64,000 nucleotides of DNA from assembly GCF_902364365.1 (NCBI RefSeq), contig NZ_CABJDN010000010.1, positions 1-64,000 of the forward strand. Reading direction: 5' to 3'. Position 1 is the stretch's first letter. Every line of letters begins with the position of its first letter. A program made the translations under genes and the position numbers. Shown here piece by piece: positions 63,001-64,000 of this stretch. Below the pieces are notes generated by a model, which saw only the letters and a program-made list of their open reading frames with translations, made no database searches and had not been told where the DNA came from. Origin of the DNA: Bacteroides intestinalis. Its GTDB lineage: Bacteria; Bacteroidota; Bacteroidia; Bacteroidales; Bacteroidaceae.

Positions 63001-63733
63001 GCAGTACAAGCATGATGCAGAAGAAATACTGGAATATCTTGATAAAAATCCAAATGTCAAAGATGAACAAATAGTTAGTTTAGAACTTTTACTTAGCGAA
63101 ATTTTCCATCTGGATTCTGATTGTCTCCTGTATCATTCTATTTACACAGAGCCAAAAAGTTTGTTAGAACTAATATCATTTGCATACCGTGGAGATGAAG
63201 ATTTTGACGATAAGACTTATTCTGATTCAGAGAGAAACATCGGGTTGCTTTCACTGCGTTTTATCAAAGGCCATGTAAAAAGTTGCCCTGGATTGACAAA
63301 AAACGGGACATTAGATGAAGATGCTTTGATGAAATATGCCGATGAATTTATGTCTCTTGCAAAAAGAGAGAAGTATTTTCGTGCTGCAAAGATAGTGTTT
63401 GGTCAATTGTTAGGCAACATTCCTGACAGGGAAGACTACCCACAGGATGTTCTCTGTAAACTATTGACAAAATATAGTGAACATGGTCGTGACAAATCAA
63501 TCCTAAATTCTTTTCGATGCCAGTTCTTTAACAATCGTAGTATGACCTCACGTCTGCCCTACGATGGAGGACGAATTGAAAGGACACGAAGTGAGAAATA
63601 CAAGAAATATGCAGATAAGACACGCTACACGTACCCAGATGTCGCATCAATCTTCGACTCATTGAGCCGAGATCATGAATATGATGCACATCGTATGGAC
63701 AATCAAGCTGAATTGGCAAAAATTGGGTATTAA
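60029..63733 (+). CDS. 1234-residue putative nuclease/STAND-like defence protein
   Basis: A single large protein. Residues 1-160 look like a PD-(D/E)xK-type domain: SAGWDGIVV (Asp54), CLIEMGTNEK (Glu74, Lys80), NDDYTKRT and ELEDWLSYYP. Residues about 190-350 have the layout of a nucleotide-binding domain (GGREESVKELLE, then a STAND-like end SDTGRSTAILRRKLGF). Where the P-loop GxxGxGK[TS] should be it reads HIAIDVCSHSVEESLAFV, so ATP binding seems lost. The remaining 880 residues are helical, repeat-like, possibly a sensor. Similar large N-terminal GWDG/E-x-GT proteins are known to me as uncharacterised. It has its own promoter and ends 227 bp before attR. Confidence 0.72.
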   Translation: MKLIKANDLKRWADTLEIRGLLPELIRRLVHATKPHLSKVYIPTEESTHSAGWDGIVVSEDNDTYLPAGTCLIEMGTNEKVATKANDDYTKRTNGPLEFEKGECTFVFITPREWPKAPSWEADKNKLNKWKRVKVITAVELEDWLSYYPSVALWVAEKLNISHREKIQSIESYWRQWSTNDKGQQLCYSVAVGGREESVKELLEKTENHIAIDVCSHSVEESLAFVVAAILQCGDDNLKNRVVIAKDNETTGLLASQCSNMVIISSGDDKNINPNENCLVYVTHPSARSRSGVSIVLRTPEPDDFINALKKSGFNETQARQLCSDTGRSTAILRRKLGFERNNPDWAKPKNISRLLPALLMGRWLNNLEGDKKLIEELSGMEYCQFENLIQTFAKGNDSPFGLIDSLWYVISPFDAINYAIDFITPQYLDRLSAIIDKVANDIDLDDKKAATTDSLFWQKHNTKYSYYAKEGLLLTLVLLALRGDKNAQLIPWVDEKVRAILNINTLEWWFGYCKHNLISLLAEASPQVFIQKIEDDVMSDNSIIREMFRINFEHTSLWGNSSHYGYVLSALEDLAWPAENLSRISRILFELSSLGKKEGYVGNPFESLCKIYCLWMPKTKATIEQCFMVLESMAEEFRPFVFRLCRCLVNYSRQSQSINGRIMRWRYFGEDVKAVTMDEFLTALTATVRMLIKNCDYSNDAIECMLETATAPDLPTHLRKEVQDAISSNIDFLKGKNKFCDKIREKIYHFEEARDSDWCISDDEMNWLKNLLEAILPDDIIEANLWKFKIFLPVHELHRREDDICKWTEKQLNFRVTAVKELYKQIGFDGLRKIAEKSEDKYQTGLAFAKFKTTYPMVDFVINEGFDNQLLAGFFVSLFNTNKERYWKVVRKYNNRNDILISIGTNEELTRFVETLPEEAKENYWKTVSVWCYSDDTLNIMVEQLLKVGRYGDVLSLLRHVSYGGKDIPVAPAFNALQGWLNNIKTPELEQYKHDAEEILEYLDKNPNVKDEQIVSLELLLSEIFHLDSDCLLYHSIYTEPKSLLELISFAYRGDEDFDDKTYSDSERNIGLLSLRFIKGHVKSCPGLTKNGTLDEDALMKYADEFMSLAKREKYFRAAKIVFGQLLGNIPDREDYPQDVLCKLLTKYSEHGRDKSILNSFRCQFFNNRSMTSRLPYDGGRIERTRSEKYKKYADKTRYTYPDVASIFDSLSRDHEYDAHRMDNQAELAKIGY

Positions 63734-63824
63734 AATATGAGGCGATATTTACATTGACTATTAATAAAAGTAATAGTACTGTATGCTTAATGGGTTCAAC
63801 GACAATATGCAATCTCTCAAATTC

Positions 63825-63853
63825 TGCGTAAACAATGCGTAAACAAACTATTT
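63825..63853 (+). repeat. Right arm-type site (tandem TGCGTAAACAA)
   Basis: These 29 bases equal 43805-43833 in the same orientation: two tandem tgcgtaaacaa words then actattt. The next bases also agree in agtt after one mismatch. The site is 107 bp inside attR, versus 52 bp at the left end. Confidence 0.8.
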
Positions 63854-63960
63854 CAGTTAGGGATATTTAGTGAGTTTCATAGTGGATAGCAATTTTACAA
63901 CTTCCTGATATACAATCAAGATAAACCAAATAAGTTATCACAGAATATCATCTTATCGTT

Positions 63961-64000
63961 CTCATAATCTGGAGGTCCCTGGTTCAAGCCCAGGCTGGTC
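63961..64000 (+). repeat. attR core repeat
   Basis: Exact copy of the 40 bases 43713-43752, covering the anticodon loop to the acceptor 3' strand of tRNA-Met, without the tRNA 5' half, so it is not a gene. The repeat runs to the last base of the window; its right limit is unknown. Confidence 0.95.

Larger units (their letters stand above)
43713..64000 (+). mobile_element. 20.2-kb integrative mobilizable element in tRNA-Met
   Basis: Bounded by 40-bp exact direct repeats (43713-43752 and 63961-64000). The excised circle would be 20,248 bp. It encodes a tyrosine recombinase next to the tRNA, helix-turn-helix and primase-like proteins, MobC, a relaxase and a membrane mobilization protein, but no type IV secretion or coupling genes. 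It should therefore be mobilizable rather than self-transmissible, comparable in plan to Bacteroides NBU- or cLV25-type elements. Roughly the right-hand 11 kb is cargo. The end of the window coincides with the end of the repeat, so the right copy may extend further. Confidence 0.93.

Noticed and set aside
60029..63733. Standard STAND/NACHT ATPase
   Set aside because: No GxxGxGK[TS] Walker A sequence is found in the 1234 residues, so an active P-loop ATPase cannot be claimed.
63961..64000. A second tRNA-Met gene at the right edge
   Set aside because: Only the 3' part of the tRNA is present; acceptor 5' strand and D-arm are absent.

Overview
The window reads as a Bacteroides-type chromosome (Bacteroidales). 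The evidence is the recurrent TAnnTTTG -7 promoter motif instead of a sigma70 -10 box, a 1390-residue hybrid two-component regulator, host-glycan glycosidases with lipoprotein signals, and Bacteroides-typical families (DUF3244, DUF4491, 6-bladed propeller lipoproteins, small TIGR04133-like radical SAM/lipoprotein pair). No database search was possible; family names come from motif recognition.

Layout of the host part (1-43.7 kb). Positions 393-8742 (minus strand) form a tight operon of a histidine phosphatase, GH28, GH92, an HGSNAT-like membrane acetyltransferase and a GH89 alpha-N-acetylglucosaminidase, with a hybrid two-component regulator (8856-13028) just upstream: a host-glycan/heparan-type degradation locus without SusC/SusD in view. 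Next come an ADP-forming acyl-CoA synthetase, a radical SAM/SPASM protein with its partner lipoprotein, and a RavA/ViaA pair. A frameshifted TPR regulator is followed by DUF3244, a small secreted peptide and a beta-propeller lipoprotein. metG follows, and then a surface-polysaccharide region: flippase, glycosyltransferases and a four-gene nonulosonate-like (NeuB/KdsC/cytidylyltransferase) operon. Housekeeping genes (sirtuin, two FKBP isomerases, Lrp regulator, DUF4491) lead up to a tRNA-Met(CAT) gene.

From 43713 to the last base lies an integrated mobilizable element. The 3' part of tRNA-Met (40 bp, 43713-43752) is repeated exactly at 63961-64000, giving a 20,248-bp unit. The left part carries a tyrosine recombinase with a structured leader, an unknown protein, a DUF3853-like helix-turn-helix protein, a VirE/VapE-type primase-helicase ATPase, MobC, a relaxase and a membrane mobilization protein. 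No conjugation machinery is seen, so it would need a helper element. Near-identical tandem TGCGTAAACAA sites near both ends look like integrase arm-type sites.

The right part is cargo. One minus-strand cluster holds an XRE regulator plus AlbA_2/ATPase protein, a GIY-YIG nuclease-like protein, and a tightly coupled trio: a DUF1848 protein with a C-terminal radical-SAM-like cysteine motif, an 882-residue methyltransferase/NERD-like/UvrD-type helicase fusion, and a TerB-like small protein. A 1234-residue plus-strand protein with an N-terminal nuclease-like domain and a nucleotide-binding region lacking a recognisable P-loop sits against the right end. The trio and the 1234-residue protein are the best candidates for undescribed anti-phage or anti-plasmid systems. 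That role is inferred from position and domain content only.
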